Shown: positions 29,713-38,657 of the stretch, one piece after another
Layout: every line of letters begins with the position of its first letter
How positions within the stretch are numbered: position 1 is the stretch's first letter
The notes under the pieces: generated by a model
Database searches by the model: none
Told to the model about the DNA's origin: nothing
Seen by the model: the letters and a program-made list of their open reading frames with translations, nothing else
Position numbers and translations under genes: made by a program
Origin: Rhizobium sp. NLR16a
GTDB lineage: Bacteria; Pseudomonadota; Alphaproteobacteria; Rhizobiales; Rhizobiaceae
NCBI RefSeq assembly: GCF_017948245.1
Contig: NZ_CP072865.1
Location: 3,931,501-3,995,500 of the forward strand
Direction of reading: 5' to 3'
Length of the DNA stretch: 64,000 nt

Positions 29713-29861
29713 GCGTGCATGGATAGCGCGGGCAGGAAACCAGGTCCATATAAAGTTCGGTGCACCAGGAGCGGAACGGATTTCCGCTCACCAAACTGTT
29801 ACCAATTTGTAACGTACCGTGACCCTTGAAAAACCACATTCGTAGCCACAAATCCATATCA

Positions 29862-30006
29862 CCGGCGCTTGATCGCGTCGCGGGTCTGATTACCGGCTTG
29901 TCCCCCGCCGCATCAGGCTTGGACAAAGGCCTTATCCCCCTCTCCGGGCCTTTGTCCCCATTTTAAAGTCGCCATGGCCAACCTCCAGGTCATGGCGACT
30001 TTTATT
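29862..30006 (+). ncRNA. Small RNA of the alpha-r7 (Smr7C) type, between polA and marR
   Basis: The 389-base gap holds two tandem perfect stem-loops: GGACAAAGGCC/GGCCTTTGTCC (29921-29931 and 29947-29957) and AAAGTCGCCATG/CATGGCGACTTT (29965-29976 and 29991-30002). The second runs directly into TTTATTTT, a textbook intrinsic terminator. An upstream CTTGTCC can also pair with GGACAAAG. From memory, the Sinorhizobium sRNA Smr7C (alpha-r7 family, about 150 nt) lies between polA and a marR gene, the same setting. The 5' end is a guess. No convincing -10 is seen, although a CTTGAA lies at 29825. Confidence 0.72.
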
Positions 30007-30008
30007 TT
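29965..30008 (+). terminator. Strong intrinsic terminator of the sRNA
   Basis: A 12-bp perfect stem (AAAGTCGCCATG / CATGGCGACTTT) with a 14-base loop is followed by T-rich sequence. It ends the sRNA 94 bases before marR. Confidence 0.9.
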
Positions 30009-30101
30009 CCAGGTCCGCGCAGTTCCGGCTTACATTTTTTGCAGCATCCTCTGCGATTTGCTGCATTGTCTCCGGCACGGTTTTGAGCCTAACTTGCAAT
30101 C

Positions 30102-30533
30102 ATGGGATTTAACCGCATGGATTCGGGAGCTTACCTTGCCAGCCAGCTGGCGAAGGGTTTTGCCCGCTCGCTGCACCAGCGCGCGGTAGGGCTCGGTTTC
30201 TCTCCCGGCCAGTTTCCCATCCTGCTGGAACTCTGGGCCGAGGATGGGCTGACCCAGAAACAGCTTCTCGACCGAGTTGCTATCGAGCAGGCGACCATGG
30301 CCAACACGCTTTCGCGCATGGTCCGCGACGGGCTGATCGAACGCCGGCCGCATCCGTCCGACAAGCGGGCGCAGCTGATTTTCCTGACGCCGAAGGCCCG
30401 TGCCATGGAGGCTGAGGCGATCGAGACCGCGCGTGAGGCGGACCTGGCGCTGTTCAAAGGCTTTCGCGGATTCGAGCGCGAGCTGACGCTCGAATATATC
30501 CGCCGGCTGCTGGAAAACGCCAAGGCGCTCTGA
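30102..30533 (+). CDS. MarR-family transcriptional regulator
   Basis: The 143-residue winged-helix protein has the MarR core: LGFSPGQFPILLELW, LTQKQLLDRVAIEQATMANTLSRM as the recognition part, and the wing GLIERRPHPSDKRAQLIFLT. MarR proteins usually repress adjacent genes and respond to small phenolic or oxidising ligands. None can be assigned here. An in-frame ATG at 30117 is an alternative start. It stands alone between the sRNA and a convergent GGDEF-EAL gene 6 bases away. Confidence 0.9.
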   Translation: MGFNRMDSGAYLASQLAKGFARSLHQRAVGLGFSPGQFPILLELWAEDGLTQKQLLDRVAIEQATMANTLSRMVRDGLIERRPHPSDKRAQLIFLTPKARAMEAEAIETAREADLALFKGFRGFERELTLEYIRRLLENAKAL

Positions 30534-30539
30534 CCGGGA

Positions 30540-32927
30540 CTACTCGCAGGCAAGACGCGTAGGTCGCCGCCACGGTGTTGACAGCGCGTCGGAGTCGGCC
30601 GTCGAGGACAGAAGACTTTTGCGGGCGGCGAGCTTGATGCTCGGCTCGATATCCGGCTTGCCGAGCAAAAAGCCCTGTACCTGGGCGCAGCCTTCTTCGA
30701 CGACGATCTGGCGCTGCGTCTCGGTTTCGACGCCCTCCGTTACGACAGGCATGCCGAGGCTGTGGCCGAGACCGATGATTGCGCGCACGATCGAACGTGA
30801 CGCAGCGTCATGTTCCAGCATGCCGGTGAAGCTGCGGTCGACCTTGATCTTGTCGAACGGGAAGGTTCGCAGGTTGGAAAGCGAGGAAAAACCGGTGCCG
30901 AAGTCGTCCATGACGATGTGAACACCCAGACTGCGCAGGCGCTGCAGCGTGGCCATCACCCGATCGCGGTCACGGATGAGAGCGGCTTCGGTGATTTCGA
31001 TTTCCAGCCGGTCGGGCGCGAGCCCCGTTTCCTCGAGGATTGCCTCGATCCGCTCGCAAAGGTTCGGCAGCATGAACTGCACCGGCGAGACATTGACGGC
31101 GATCGTCAGCGGATGCGGCCAGCGCGCAGCCTCTGTACAGGCCTCGCGCAGCACCCATTCGCCGAGCTGGACGATCGATCCGCTTTCCTCGGCGATTGGA
31201 ATGAAGACATCCGGCTCGCTGATGCCGTGCCCCGGCCGGTTCCAGCGCATCAAGGCCTCATAACCGCTGATCTCGCCGCTAAGCGCACCGTAAATCGGCT
31301 GATAGCAGACATGGATCTGATTGCGGGTGATGGCGTGGCGCAGTTCGCTTTCGATTTGGCGGCGGGCTCGCGTGGCCTCGTCCATTTCCGCATCGAAGAA
31401 ACAGGCCTTTCCGCGGCCGCCGTGTTTGACCCGATAGAGTGCGATATCGGCATTGTTGCAGATCTCGTCGACATCACGTCCGTCGGCCGGGTAAAGGGCG
31501 ATGCCGAGGCTGACGCCGACGGCGGTGGGGTCGCGCGCCGTATCCATCTCGGCGGCGAATTCGTCGAGGATCGCGGCTGCGAGCTTCTGTGCGGCCGCCG
31601 GTTGCTGTCCGGCGGGCTGGATGATGGCAAATTCATCGCCACCGAGACGGGCGATCGTATCGCTTTCATCAGCGACGCGACGGAGAATCGAGGCGACCTT
31701 GCGGAGAATTCGGTCGCCCTCGGCATGGCCGAAAATATCGTTGACGCTCTTGAACCGATCGAGATCGATGTAGAAGAGAGCCACCTTGCTGCTCTTTCGT
31801 TCGGCCATCTGCAGCGCCTGGCGGATGCGCGTATCGAACAACGACCGGTTGGGAAGATCGGTCAGAACATCGTGGTGGGCGAGATGTTCTATCATCTCTT
31901 CGGCCTGCCTGCGCTCCGTCAGATCGCGCACCGCCAGCACGTCACAATTGTGACCGCGATAGACGATCCGGCTCGTATTCACTTCGACGGCGATCTCCTT
32001 GCCGCTGCTGGTGCTGAGCAAGGTCTCGCCGGGCCTGTTCTGCCCCTGGATGACGGTCAAGGCAGCGGACGCCGCCTTGCCGGCAAGATCGGCAAGCTTC
32101 CAGCCGGAAAGAGCCTGGAAGCGTTCATTGGCATCGATGATCCTGCCATCGCGCAGGATCAGCAATCCTTCCTGTGAGGCATTGGCGAGCCCTCTCAGAT
32201 CCGTCAGATGGCTTTCGATAAAGACCACCGCGATAGCGGTCAGAATGAGAGCGGTCGCCGCTACCACCACGATCGCCGCCAGCAGACTGGTATCGAGCAC
32301 CATCGCCGGAACCTCTTTGCCGGGATCCGGCACGAGCGTGATGCTTGCCATCGAAATGAAGTGGAGAGCGCAGATTGCAAGGACGAAGGTGACGGACGAG
32401 GTGAGGAGCCGCCTCGGGCCCCTCCACCGGAAGAAGGCGTGGAAGGCAGCGCTCGACAGCAGCGCCCCCGCCAGAACCGCACTCAGCGTCATGTAGGGAT
32501 CATAGACGATTACCGCCTGTGTCTCGATCGCCTGCATACCGGTCAGGTGCATCGAGGCGATGCCGAGCGCCATCAGGACGCCGCCGCGGATGCGCGAAAA
32601 CCTGCCGCGGCTCTCCGAAGCGACGACGATCGCCGCCCACGAACCGGCAACCGACAGGAGGAAGGAAAGCGCCGTCAGCCCCAGTTGGTAGCTGATCGGC
32701 ATGCCGCCGTCATAGGCCAGCATCGCGATGAAGTGCGTTGCCCATACGCCGGTGCCGAAGGCGAAAGCCGAGGCGCCGATCCAGAGCTTGCGGCGCCCGG
32801 CATCGCATTCTTGAGCGCGCGAAAGCGGCAGCATTGCTGCCATCGCGCCGACCAGACAAACCGCGGCGGCCGCAAGTACCAGCCGCCAATCATGATCGTC
32901 CCGAATACATGTAATGACCGAAAACAT
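30540..32927 (-). CDS. MHYT-PAS-GGDEF-EAL cyclic-di-GMP enzyme
   Basis: The 795-residue membrane protein begins with a seven-helix MHYT sensor (motifs WATHFIAM, SMHLTGM, ALHFISM within residues 1-255), a domain thought to sense O2, CO or NO through bound metal. A PAS-like domain follows at about 260-350. The diguanylate cyclase motif GGDEF is at about 429-433. The phosphodiesterase EAL is at about 556, with AVNVSP, EITE, DDFGTG, KVDRSF and TEGVET all present. Both output domains look catalytically complete. The RxxD product-inhibition site before GGDEF reads DESD, so it is lost. A weak start context leaves the exact N-terminus uncertain. Confidence 0.93.
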   Translation of the reverse strand: MFSVITCIRDDHDWRLVLAAAAVCLVGAMAAMLPLSRAQECDAGRRKLWIGASAFAFGTGVWATHFIAMLAYDGGMPISYQLGLTALSFLLSVAGSWAAIVVASESRGRFSRIRGGVLMALGIASMHLTGMQAIETQAVIVYDPYMTLSAVLAGALLSSAAFHAFFRWRGPRRLLTSSVTFVLAICALHFISMASITLVPDPGKEVPAMVLDTSLLAAIVVVAATALILTAIAVVFIESHLTDLRGLANASQEGLLILRDGRIIDANERFQALSGWKLADLAGKAASAALTVIQGQNRPGETLLSTSSGKEIAVEVNTSRIVYRGHNCDVLAVRDLTERRQAEEMIEHLAHHDVLTDLPNRSLFDTRIRQALQMAERKSSKVALFYIDLDRFKSVNDIFGHAEGDRILRKVASILRRVADESDTIARLGGDEFAIIQPAGQQPAAAQKLAAAILDEFAAEMDTARDPTAVGVSLGIALYPADGRDVDEICNNADIALYRVKHGGRGKACFFDAEMDEATRARRQIESELRHAITRNQIHVCYQPIYGALSGEISGYEALMRWNRPGHGISEPDVFIPIAEESGSIVQLGEWVLREACTEAARWPHPLTIAVNVSPVQFMLPNLCERIEAILEETGLAPDRLEIEITEAALIRDRDRVMATLQRLRSLGVHIVMDDFGTGFSSLSNLRTFPFDKIKVDRSFTGMLEHDAASRSIVRAIIGLGHSLGMPVVTEGVETETQRQIVVEEGCAQVQGFLLGKPDIEPSIKLAARKSLLSSTADSDALSTPWRRPTRLACE

Positions 32928-33138
32928 CCGTCCCCCCGAACAGCTGAATTCAGTCAGATTATTTAGGTTGTACTAAATAACTGTAAATTGAATTAGAAGC
33001 TTCTTCTATATTAACCGGCAATCTTCTTGCACCCCGATCCGGATATGGCCGCGTTCGCGCCGCCCATTTTGCTTTTCCGCCTCGCCTGCCTTCCTCGTTT
33101 GGTCTATCGTCCGGCCAAATTTCAAAAAGGAGTCGACA

Positions 33139-34527
33139 ATGGCGGATCTACAACAGGTGCTTGCGCGCGCGGATCACAACCTTTCCTCAAGCCTCGAAAA
33201 GCTGTTCGAGCTTCTGCGCATCCAGTCGATTTCCACCGATCCCGTCTACAAGGCCGAATGCCGAAAGGCAGCCGAATGGCTGGTCGCCTATCTCGAAGGC
33301 CTTGGCTTTACCGCCTCGGTGCGTGACACTCCGGGCCATCCGATGGTGGTCGCCCACCATGGCGGCGCTTCCGCCGACGCGCCGCATGTGCTTTTCTACG
33401 GCCATTATGACGTGCAGCCGGTCGACCCGATCGAGCTCTGGGAAAACGATCCCTTCGAGCCATCGATCAAGGATGTCGGCGATGGCCGCAAGATCCTGAC
33501 CGGGCGCGGCACCTCCGACGACAAGGGCCAGTTGATGACCTTCGTCGAAGCCTGCCGCGCCTATAAGGAGATCAACGGCGCACTTCCCTGCCGCATCACC
33601 ATTCTGTTCGAGGGTGAGGAGGAATCGGGCTCACCGTCCTTGAAGCCTTTCCTCGAAGCAAACGCCTCCGAACTCAAGGCCGATTATGCGCTTGTCTGCG
33701 ATACCGGCATGTGGGACCGCGATACGCCGGCAATCGCCGCGGCACTGCGCGGCCTCGTCGGCGAGGAGGTGGTCGTGACGGCCGCCGACCGCGACCTGCA
33801 TTCCGGCCTCTTCGGCGGTGCTGCGGCCAATCCGATCCATATTCTCGTCGAGGCGCTTGCCGGCCTGCATGACGAGACGGGCCGCATCACGCTCGACGGT
33901 TTCTACGACGGCGTCGAGGAAACGCCCGACAACATCAAGGCGTCATGGGAGACGCTCGGCAAGACGGCCGAGAGCTTCCTCGGTGAAGTCGGCCTTTCCA
34001 TTCCCTCCGGCGAAAAGGGCCGGTCGGTGCTGGAACTCACCTGGGCAAGGCCGACGGCCGAAGTCAACGGCATCTGGGGCGGATATACCGGCGAAGGCTT
34101 CAAGACGGTCATCGCCGCCAAGGCCTCGGCAAAGGTTTCGTTCCGGCTCGTCGGTACCCAGGATCCGGCTGCTATCCGCGAAGCTTTCCGCAGCTATGTC
34201 AGGTCGAAAATTCCGGCCGACTGCTCGGTGGAATTCCATCCGCATGGCGGCTCGCCGGCGATTCGTCTCTCCTATGATTCGCCTGTTCTGACCAAGGCGA
34301 AGACGGCGCTTTCCGACGAATGGCCGAAACCTGCCATCGTCATCGGCATGGGCGGCTCGATCCCGATCGTCGGCGATTTCCAGAAGATGCTCGGCATGGA
34401 ATCACTGCTCGTCGGTTTCGGTCTCAGCGACGACCGCATCCATTCGCCGAACGAGAAATACGAGCTTGTTTCCTATCACAAGGGCATCCGCTCCTGGGTG
34501 CGTATCCTTCAGGCACTGGCCGGCTGA
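33139..34527 (+). CDS. M20-family metallopeptidase (dipeptidase-like)
   Basis: The 462-residue cytosolic hydrolase of the M20/ArgE/DapE class has a di-zinc site: His89 and Asp91 in YGHYDVQP, the bridging Asp in GRGTSDDKG, the catalytic Glu and a ligand in EGEEESGS, and CDTGMW. The dimerisation lid follows (DRDLHSGLFGG, about residues 225-350). Its pattern matches CNDP/carnosinase-like dipeptidases rather than DapE, but the substrate is not fixed by sequence. AAGGAG lies 6 bases before the ATG, and a terminator follows. Confidence 0.92.
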   Translation: MADLQQVLARADHNLSSSLEKLFELLRIQSISTDPVYKAECRKAAEWLVAYLEGLGFTASVRDTPGHPMVVAHHGGASADAPHVLFYGHYDVQPVDPIELWENDPFEPSIKDVGDGRKILTGRGTSDDKGQLMTFVEACRAYKEINGALPCRITILFEGEEESGSPSLKPFLEANASELKADYALVCDTGMWDRDTPAIAAALRGLVGEEVVVTAADRDLHSGLFGGAAANPIHILVEALAGLHDETGRITLDGFYDGVEETPDNIKASWETLGKTAESFLGEVGLSIPSGEKGRSVLELTWARPTAEVNGIWGGYTGEGFKTVIAAKASAKVSFRLVGTQDPAAIREAFRSYVRSKIPADCSVEFHPHGGSPAIRLSYDSPVLTKAKTALSDEWPKPAIVIGMGGSIPIVGDFQKMLGMESLLVGFGLSDDRIHSPNEKYELVSYHKGIRSWVRILQALAG

Positions 34528-34563
34528 AGGGCAATGGCGTGCCTGACCAGGAAAACAAAAACA

Positions 34564-34585
34564 AAAGGCCGGCCGCCCGGCCTTT
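34564..34585 (+). terminator. Intrinsic terminator after the M20 peptidase
   Basis: AAAGGCCGG-CCGC-CCGGCCTTT forms a 9-bp perfect stem with a 4-base loop, 37 bases past the stop, with A-rich sequence on the left and CTTTCG on the right. It can work in both directions. The rest of the gap up to 34898 shows no other clear feature apart from the ribosome site of the next gene. Confidence 0.8.
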
Positions 34586-34898
34586 CGTCATCCGCTCGGC
34601 TCGGTGCCAGTTCATCCGTGGTCAAGGAGCAAGCAGGTATTGACGCCAGATTGCAGCCGCAAGGTTAACAGAGCGTTAACGCTTCGAACGCAACCGATTT
34701 CCGGGACGAGCATGAGAGCACAAATCTCCCCCGTTCAAGCTACGTTCATCGCGCTCAATCTATAAAGCATTGAAAGACAAGCGAATGATGACGCCCTAAC
34801 AAATGCCGGCGATCGCTCTATCTTTTGTTCCAGATGGCATATGCCAAGGAAACGCAGCCGAGTGCTGCCTGAAAACACGCCAACGAGGAGTAAGAAGC

Positions 34899-35591
34899 GT
34901 GAAAAACCTGATCGTCAAGATAGCCGGGGCCGCGCTGCTGTTGCTGGCTCCGGCAATCGCGCAGGCCGCCGAGGGTTACTCGACGGCAAACGTCAATATG
35001 CGTGCGGGTCCGAGCACCCGGTATCCCGCCGTCGCCGTCATACCCGCCGGATCATCGGTCGAAATTCGCGGCTGCCTTTCCAACGTCAACTGGTGTGACG
35101 TCGAGTTCTATGGCGGCCGCGGCTGGGTCTCGGGCCAGTACGTGCAGGCAGTCTACCAGCAACGCCGCGTCTATGTCGGGCCGGAATATTATCGCCCGCT
35201 GGGCATTCCAATGGTCACCTTCAGCGTCGGCAATTATTGGGACCGTTACTACCGCCATCGCGATTTCTATCGCGAGCGCGACCGCTGGAGCCGCGGCCCC
35301 GACTATTATTACCGCAACCGCGACGGCGATTATTACCGCAACCGCGACGGCGATTATTACCGTGACCGCGATCGCGGTTATTATTCCCGCGACCGCGACT
35401 ACCGGGAACGCAACCGGGACTGGCGCGACGATGATCGCAGAGAGGAAGTCCGCCGGCCCGAGCGTCGGAAAACCGACACGGATTTCCGTGACCTGCCGCA
35501 GTTCAGAGGTGGTAAGGCCGACACCCACAATCGTCCGGATCCAAGGGCTTCGCCTTTCGTCTGCCGTCCGGGCGATCCCGCCTGCGACTGA
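34899..35591 (+). CDS. Secreted SH3-domain protein with Arg/Asp/Tyr repeat tail
   Basis: The 230-residue protein has a signal peptide (MKNLIVKIAGAALLLLAPAI, then AQA|AEG). A bacterial SH3 (SH3b) domain lies at about residues 27-85, with VNMRAGPSTRYPAVAVIPAG and GWVSGQYV. The second half is an extremely Arg/Asp/Tyr-rich tail with YYRNRDGD repeats. SH3b domains often bind peptidoglycan, so an envelope role is likely. I chose the GTG at 34899 because GAGGAG lies 8 bases upstream and it gives a clean signal peptide. A hairpin follows the stop. Confidence 0.85.
   Translation: MKNLIVKIAGAALLLLAPAIAQAAEGYSTANVNMRAGPSTRYPAVAVIPAGSSVEIRGCLSNVNWCDVEFYGGRGWVSGQYVQAVYQQRRVYVGPEYYRPLGIPMVTFSVGNYWDRYYRHRDFYRERDRWSRGPDYYYRNRDGDYYRNRDGDYYRDRDRGYYSRDRDYRERNRDWRDDDRREEVRRPERRKTDTDFRDLPQFRGGKADTHNRPDPRASPFVCRPGDPACD
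35307..35378 (+). repeat. 24-bp coding tandem repeat
   Basis: Two identical 24-base units (35307-35330 and 35331-35354) and a third diverged one encode YYRNRDGD, YYRNRDGD and YYRDRDRG. The unit length keeps the frame, so copy number can change without breaking the gene. Confidence 0.9.
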
Positions 35592-35599
35592 AACATTGA

Positions 35600-35622
35600 G
35601 GGCGGCAGCGATGCCGCCCTTT
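35600..35622 (+). terminator. Intrinsic terminator after the SH3 protein gene
   Basis: GGGCGGCA-GCGA-TGCCGCCC followed by TTT, 8 bases after the stop codon. Confidence 0.8.
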
Positions 35623-35804
35623 CTGCGTCACGGGGTGCTTTTGCGAAAATCGAGCTAAGAAAGAGCCCGGCGCTCCTTGGGGGGATGCACCGGGCCTGAT
35701 GTCGATCGGCGCGCGTTGAGGGGAGACGGCCGATCAATCGCGGGACGTGAGGGGCTGTCCCGCTTCCCTATAAACAATCGTCGAGCCTATTGGTTCCGCT
35801 CGCC

Positions 35805-36075
35805 GCATAATTCCTTAAACCGGAAATCCTGTTTGCTCGGCCGGCGCAACGCGTCCCTATCTCTCTGGTCATGACCATGCGGCTTCGACAATGCGCCGGG
35901 CGCTTGTCGGCCTTTAACACCCCGTTAAATCGCCGCAATTACAGTTCACTCGGATGATCGCGTCGCCCGCTGCATAGTTCCTTAAATCGAAACCAGTTTA
36001 AGGAAAAAATTATGCAGCACTTCAAAGTGCTACAGCGTCCTTCGCGCGTCTAAAGACACGCCCGGCGCTGTAATA
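35805..36075. repeat. Rhizobial intergenic palindromic element (full copy plus fragment)
   Basis: The 542-base gap before the PBP gene carries a composite palindrome at about 35971-36075. It has three parts: TGCATA-TTCCTTAAA paired with TTTAAGGA-TTATGCA, then AGCACTT/AAAGTGCT, then TACAGCG paired with CGCTGTA around GCGTCTAAAGAC. A fragment of its first arm (GCATAATTCCTTAAAC) lies at 35805-35828. I recognise this sequence as a widespread Rhizobium intergenic repeat. A piece of its right end recurs at 53252-53279. No gene is seen in this gap. Confidence 0.75.
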
Positions 36076-36133
36076 GGGGCGCCGTTATGCGAAGTGGGCT
36101 TCGCGATCGAACAGGGGATGCGACCGGTCCGCG

Positions 36134-38461
36134 ATGGCAGGCAGAGGCAAATCAGGCGACAGAATCGAACCGTCCTTCAGCGGCCGCCCGGCCCGCGAAG
36201 ATGATGAATTTTCGCTCGACGCCGATGACCGCGTCATCGGAAGTGGATCCGTGCGCCGCGGCGGCTCCAAGCCGCCGCCGCAGCGTGCCGCCCGCCAGCG
36301 GCGGCGCGAGCCGCGGGAGCGTGAGGGCGGCGGCCTTTTCGGCTTCTTGCGCCGCGTGGTCTATTGGTGCGTCGTGCTTTTCATCTGGGCCGGCATCGGC
36401 ATTGCCGGGCTCGTCCTCTACTACGGCTCGCGCATGCCGAGCGCCAGCACATGGGCGATTCCCGAGCGGCCGCCGAACGTCAAGATCACCGCCGTCGACG
36501 GCAGCGTCATTGCCAATCGCGGCGCCACCGGCGGCGAGGCGCTGTCGCTGGAAAACATGTCGCCCTATATTCCGGAGGCCGTCATCGCGATCGAGGACCG
36601 GCGCTTCTATTCGCATTTCGGCGTCGATCCGCTCGGCCTCGGCCGGGCGATCGTCACCAACTTCACGGCCGGCCACATGGTGCAGGGCGGCTCGACGCTG
36701 ACCCAGCAGCTTGCCAAGAACCTCTTCCTCTCTCCCGAGAGAACACTGGAGCGCAAGGTGCAGGAGGTTCTGCTCGCGCTGTGGCTGGAGCAGAAATATA
36801 CCAAGGACCAGATCCTTGCGATGTATCTCAACCGGGTGTTCTTCGGATCGAACGCCTATGGCGTCGAGGCAGCGTCGAGGCGCTATTTCAACAAATCGGC
36901 GCGGGATGTGAACCTCGGCGAGGCAGCAGTGCTGGCAGGCCTGCTCAAGGCGCCGTCGCGGCTTTCGCCGGCCCGCGACGCGGAAGCGGCGAATGCGCGC
37001 GCCCAGCTCGTGCTCGCGGCCATGCGCGAGCAGGGTTTCATCACCGATTCCGAGGTCAAGACAGCAATGTCGCAGACCCCGGCTTCGGCCAAGAGCTACT
37101 GGTCGGGCGCCGGGCATTACGTCGCCGACATGGTCATGGACGAGCTGCCGGGCCTGATCGGCGACGTCAAGGAAGACATCATCGTCGATACGACGATCGA
37201 CAAATCGCTGGAGAAGAAGGCTGAGCAGTCGCTGGTCGACGTGCTCGACAAGGAGGGCGGCAAGCTCGACGCCTCGCAGGCGGCCCTGGTTTCGATCGAC
37301 GGCACCGGGGCGATCCGGGCACTCGTCGGCGGCAGAGACTATGCGACGAGCCAGTTCAACCGCGCCGTCAAGGCCAAGCGTCAACCGGGATCTTCGTTCA
37401 AGCCCTTCGTCTATACCGCGGCGCTGGAAAAAGGGCTGACGCCTTTTTCGGTGTTCAACGACGCGCCGATCCGCATCGGCGACTGGACGCCGGAGAATTA
37501 CGAAAAGAAATACAATGGCGAAGTGACGCTGGCGACCGCGCTCGCCAAGTCGCTGAACACGGTGGCCGCGCAGCTGGTGATGTATGACGGGCCGGATCAG
37601 GTGATCAAGCTCGCCCACCGGCTCGGGATCGAAAGCGAGCTGCAGCCGAACGCCTCGATTGCGCTCGGGACGTCCGAAGTGTCGTTGATGGAATTGACCG
37701 CCTCCTATGCCGCCTTCATGAACGGCGGCTACAAGGCGACGCCGCACGTCATCCGCCGGGTGACGACCGCCGAGGGCAAGGTTCTCTACGAAAATACTTA
37801 TGACAGTCCGCCGCGCGTGCTTTCCGAGCAGATCGCCGCGCAAATGGATACGATGATGATGGGCGTCATCGAGAACGGCACCGGCAAGAGTGCTAAGATT
37901 CCCGGCTGGCAGGCGGCGGGCAAGACCGGCACGACGCAGAATTCGCGCGACGCGCTGTTCGTCGGCTTCACCAGCAATCTCACGACAGGCGTCTGGTTCG
38001 GCAATGACGACGGCAAACCAATGAAAAAGGTGACCGGCGGCGGTCTTCCTGCCAAGGCCTGGAAGGAATTCATGATCGCCGCCCACAAGGGTCTTTCGCC
38101 GGCACCGCTCTTCGGCAACGGCCAGCTGATCGACAATCCGAACAGCGGTCAGCCGATGGCGCAGGCAACGCCCGACGGCGGGCAGCCGGTCACGGCCGAA
38201 GTGCCGCCGCCAACGACGATCGGCGGCATCATTTCCGGCGTCTTCGGCGGCGGCGAGAATGCCGAGCGTTATCCGCAGGCGCCTGTCCGGCAACCGCGGG
38301 CAAGCCCCGGAAACGGCCCTGTTCCTCCTGCAGACGTTGCCGAAGGCGGCGGTTCAAGCTACGACGGCATCGTGCCGCCCGGCGATGTCGGTGGGCCGCA
38401 GACGACCTCGTCGGTGCAGCCTCGGCGCACGACTCTGCTCGATCTGATCATGGGTCAATGA
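36134..38461 (+). CDS. Class A penicillin-binding protein (PBP1 type)
   Basis: The 775-residue bifunctional murein synthase has a charged cytoplasmic N-terminus, one membrane helix at about residues 76-98, and a glycosyltransferase domain (EDRRFYSHFGVD with the catalytic Glu, and QGGSTLTQQLAKN). The transpeptidase motifs are SSFK in PGSSFKPFVY, SLN in KSLNTVA and KTGT in GKTGTTQN. A Pro/Gly-rich tail of about 90 residues ends the protein. It polymerises lipid II and cross-links strands at the outer face of the inner membrane. The long open antisense frame across it is a shadow. Confidence 0.95.
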   Translation: MAGRGKSGDRIEPSFSGRPAREDDEFSLDADDRVIGSGSVRRGGSKPPPQRAARQRRREPREREGGGLFGFLRRVVYWCVVLFIWAGIGIAGLVLYYGSRMPSASTWAIPERPPNVKITAVDGSVIANRGATGGEALSLENMSPYIPEAVIAIEDRRFYSHFGVDPLGLGRAIVTNFTAGHMVQGGSTLTQQLAKNLFLSPERTLERKVQEVLLALWLEQKYTKDQILAMYLNRVFFGSNAYGVEAASRRYFNKSARDVNLGEAAVLAGLLKAPSRLSPARDAEAANARAQLVLAAMREQGFITDSEVKTAMSQTPASAKSYWSGAGHYVADMVMDELPGLIGDVKEDIIVDTTIDKSLEKKAEQSLVDVLDKEGGKLDASQAALVSIDGTGAIRALVGGRDYATSQFNRAVKAKRQPGSSFKPFVYTAALEKGLTPFSVFNDAPIRIGDWTPENYEKKYNGEVTLATALAKSLNTVAAQLVMYDGPDQVIKLAHRLGIESELQPNASIALGTSEVSLMELTASYAAFMNGGYKATPHVIRRVTTAEGKVLYENTYDSPPRVLSEQIAAQMDTMMMGVIENGTGKSAKIPGWQAAGKTGTTQNSRDALFVGFTSNLTTGVWFGNDDGKPMKKVTGGGLPAKAWKEFMIAAHKGLSPAPLFGNGQLIDNPNSGQPMAQATPDGGQPVTAEVPPPTTIGGIISGVFGGGENAERYPQAPVRQPRASPGNGPVPPADVAEGGGSSYDGIVPPGDVGGPQTTSSVQPRRTTLLDLIMGQ

Positions 38462-38600
38462 GATTCCGTGCTGCATGCCCGGCGCAGGCCACATTTCCTA
38501 GAAATCGCACGCTTCCGGGGGATCGGGCGGCCTCTTTCCCGGCTGCTGCGAAAATTGAAGGCAACACATTCGTTTTGCTGGATTCCGGGCTATTTCCCGC

Positions 38601-38629
38601 CTTGCAGTCCAGAAAACCGCTCCTTATAT
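38601..38629 (+). promoter_or_regulatory. Heat-shock (RpoH) promoter of dnaK
   Basis: CTTGCA (38601-38606) and CTTATAT (38623-38629) are separated by 16 bases. This fits the alphaproteobacterial sigma-32 pattern CTTG-...-CYTATnT. The predicted start is near 38637, leaving a leader of about 107 bases. Confidence 0.7.
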
Positions 38630-38641
38630 ACGCCGCATCAC

Positions 38642-38657
38642 CGCAATCACGATTGCG
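38642..38657 (+). promoter_or_regulatory. Small inverted repeat in the dnaK leader
   Basis: CGCAATC-AC-GATTGCG lies at the very 5' end of the predicted dnaK transcript. It could be a 5' stabilising stem or a protein site; it is unlike the CIRCE sequence. Confidence 0.4.

Noticed and set aside
34640..34800. Possible tRNA or small RNA in the gap before the SH3 protein
   Set aside because: GTTAAC repeats and short pairings are present, but there is no cloverleaf, TTCGA-type loop or terminator.
35301..35400. CRISPR-like array
   Set aside because: The repeats are contiguous 24-bp coding units without spacers, inside a gene.
36152..38293. A 713-codon open frame antisense to the penicillin-binding protein gene
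   Set aside because: It mirrors the codon bias of the real gene, has no recognisable domain, and is Arg/His/Asp-rich as expected for an antisense shadow in GC-rich DNA.
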